This document shows positions 63,706 to 64,000 of a stretch of DNA of 64,000 bases, piece by piece. The DNA is taken from contig CAJPJR010000007.1 in assembly GCA_905369775.1 (NCBI GenBank), positions 3,315 through 67,314 of the forward strand. Reading direction: 5' to 3'. Each line of letters starts with the position of its first letter. The first letter of the stretch is position 1. The stretch comes from Prevotellaceae bacterium UBA1746. GTDB taxonomy: Bacteria; Bacteroidota; Bacteroidia; Bacteroidales; Bacteroidaceae. Both the position numbers and the translations under genes were made by a program. The notes under the pieces are model-generated. The model saw only the letters and a list, made by a program, of their open reading frames with translations, made no database searches and was not told the origin of the DNA.

Positions 63706-63830
63706 TCAGTCGGTTTTCGATTTTTTCCTTCACCTCTTCACCCGTGTGCGGCAACTTCTTGATTCAAAGAAAGATAGGGGTGAAGGTTTTGTGAGAAAAC
63801 GGGGTGATTTCCTTCACTTCTTGGGTGTTT
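63706..63830 (+). repeat. Second copy of the end of the inverted-repeat element
   Basis: TCAGTCGGTTTTCGATTTTT at 63706-63725 and the following bases to 63733 match the left end of the element at 31738 with two differences. Similarity goes on for roughly 100 bases (TTCACCCGTGTG, GCAA, ATAGGGGTGAAGG). It is preceded by alternating CG-rich sequence as in the first copy. The other end of this copy was not found before the window edge at 64000. Confidence 0.6.
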
Positions 63831-64000
63831 CTGCGCAGTTCTCCGTTGATATTCAGGGAAGTATGGCGGAGAAGAGTGTGAACTTGTCGGTGACGGATGA
63901 TTTGATGAAGAGCGTAAAAGTAAACGAGGTTAGAGAGTTCTTATTCAGATGACGCTATATAAATAATTGATGAACAGACGTATATTGTTGATCATATCTA
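63831..64000. other. Right-edge sequence, no supported gene
   Basis: A short + frame starting near 63863 (MAEKSVNLSVTDDLMKSV) runs to a stop at 63952. It may be a fragment or chance. The last 40 bases are AT-rich, unlike the rest of the window. I see no other feature. Confidence 0.4.

Overview
The window is chromosomal DNA from a GC-rich member of the Bacteroidetes, most likely Bacteroidales. The evidence is a fused MurF-alanine racemase, GSCFA and DUF4290 proteins, a MurA with Asp instead of the catalytic Cys, the neighbourhood tsaB-DUF4290-murA-rimM-dxr-rseP, and several promoters of the Bacteroidetes type (TTTG, 19-20 bases, TAnnTTTG or TAnnTTCG). No tRNA, rRNA, CRISPR array, phage or complete insertion sequence was seen. 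I cannot name the species.

Left third (554-22547, all + strand, many ATGA or short overlaps): an aryl-polyene / flexirubin-like lipid pigment cluster of 18 genes. It encodes a ketoreductase, three ketosynthases, two acyl carrier proteins, two hotdog dehydratases, a thioesterase, an O-methyltransferase, a PaaK-like aryl-acid ligase, three acyltransferase-domain proteins (LpxL-like, a glycosyltransferase-PlsC fusion, and a PlsC-like protein), two related CrtI-like flavoproteins, a LolA-like carrier, a lipoprotein, a half-size DMT permease and a very large MMPL exporter. The likely logic is activation of an aromatic starter, iterative KS/KR/DH extension on the ACPs, redox tailoring and methylation, transfer to a lipid, then export to the outer membrane. 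No ammonia lyase or phosphopantetheinyl transferase lies in the window. The exporter is of the three-domain kind (MMPL, acyltransferase, methyltransferase), but its last two domains look decayed.

Middle (22682-31628, - strand): a polysaccharide O-acetylation cassette (DHHW/AlgJ-like, MBOAT, SGNH), then MurF-Alr, a GSCFA protein and a secreted alpha/beta hydrolase. A repeat element with 28-bp inverted ends follows at 31738-32032. Next come pta-ackA and a large secreted sialidase (+), and a TolC-HlyD-two-permease efflux operon without an ABC ATPase (-).

Right part: three linked genes of unknown function, including a CxxCH-containing propeller lipoprotein; a carboxynorspermidine dehydrogenase-like enzyme; an unannotated 59-residue protein; a nucleoside transporter; a split ThrE exporter with a LysR regulator; an inositol-phosphate synthase; the tsaB to rseP housekeeping operon; and a small outer-membrane barrel protein. 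A second copy of one end of the repeat element lies near the right edge.

Between genes there is a recurring pattern of T-tracts spaced 21 bp apart (two helical turns), found in at least five gaps. It may mark intrinsically curved DNA and is one of the more unusual signals here.
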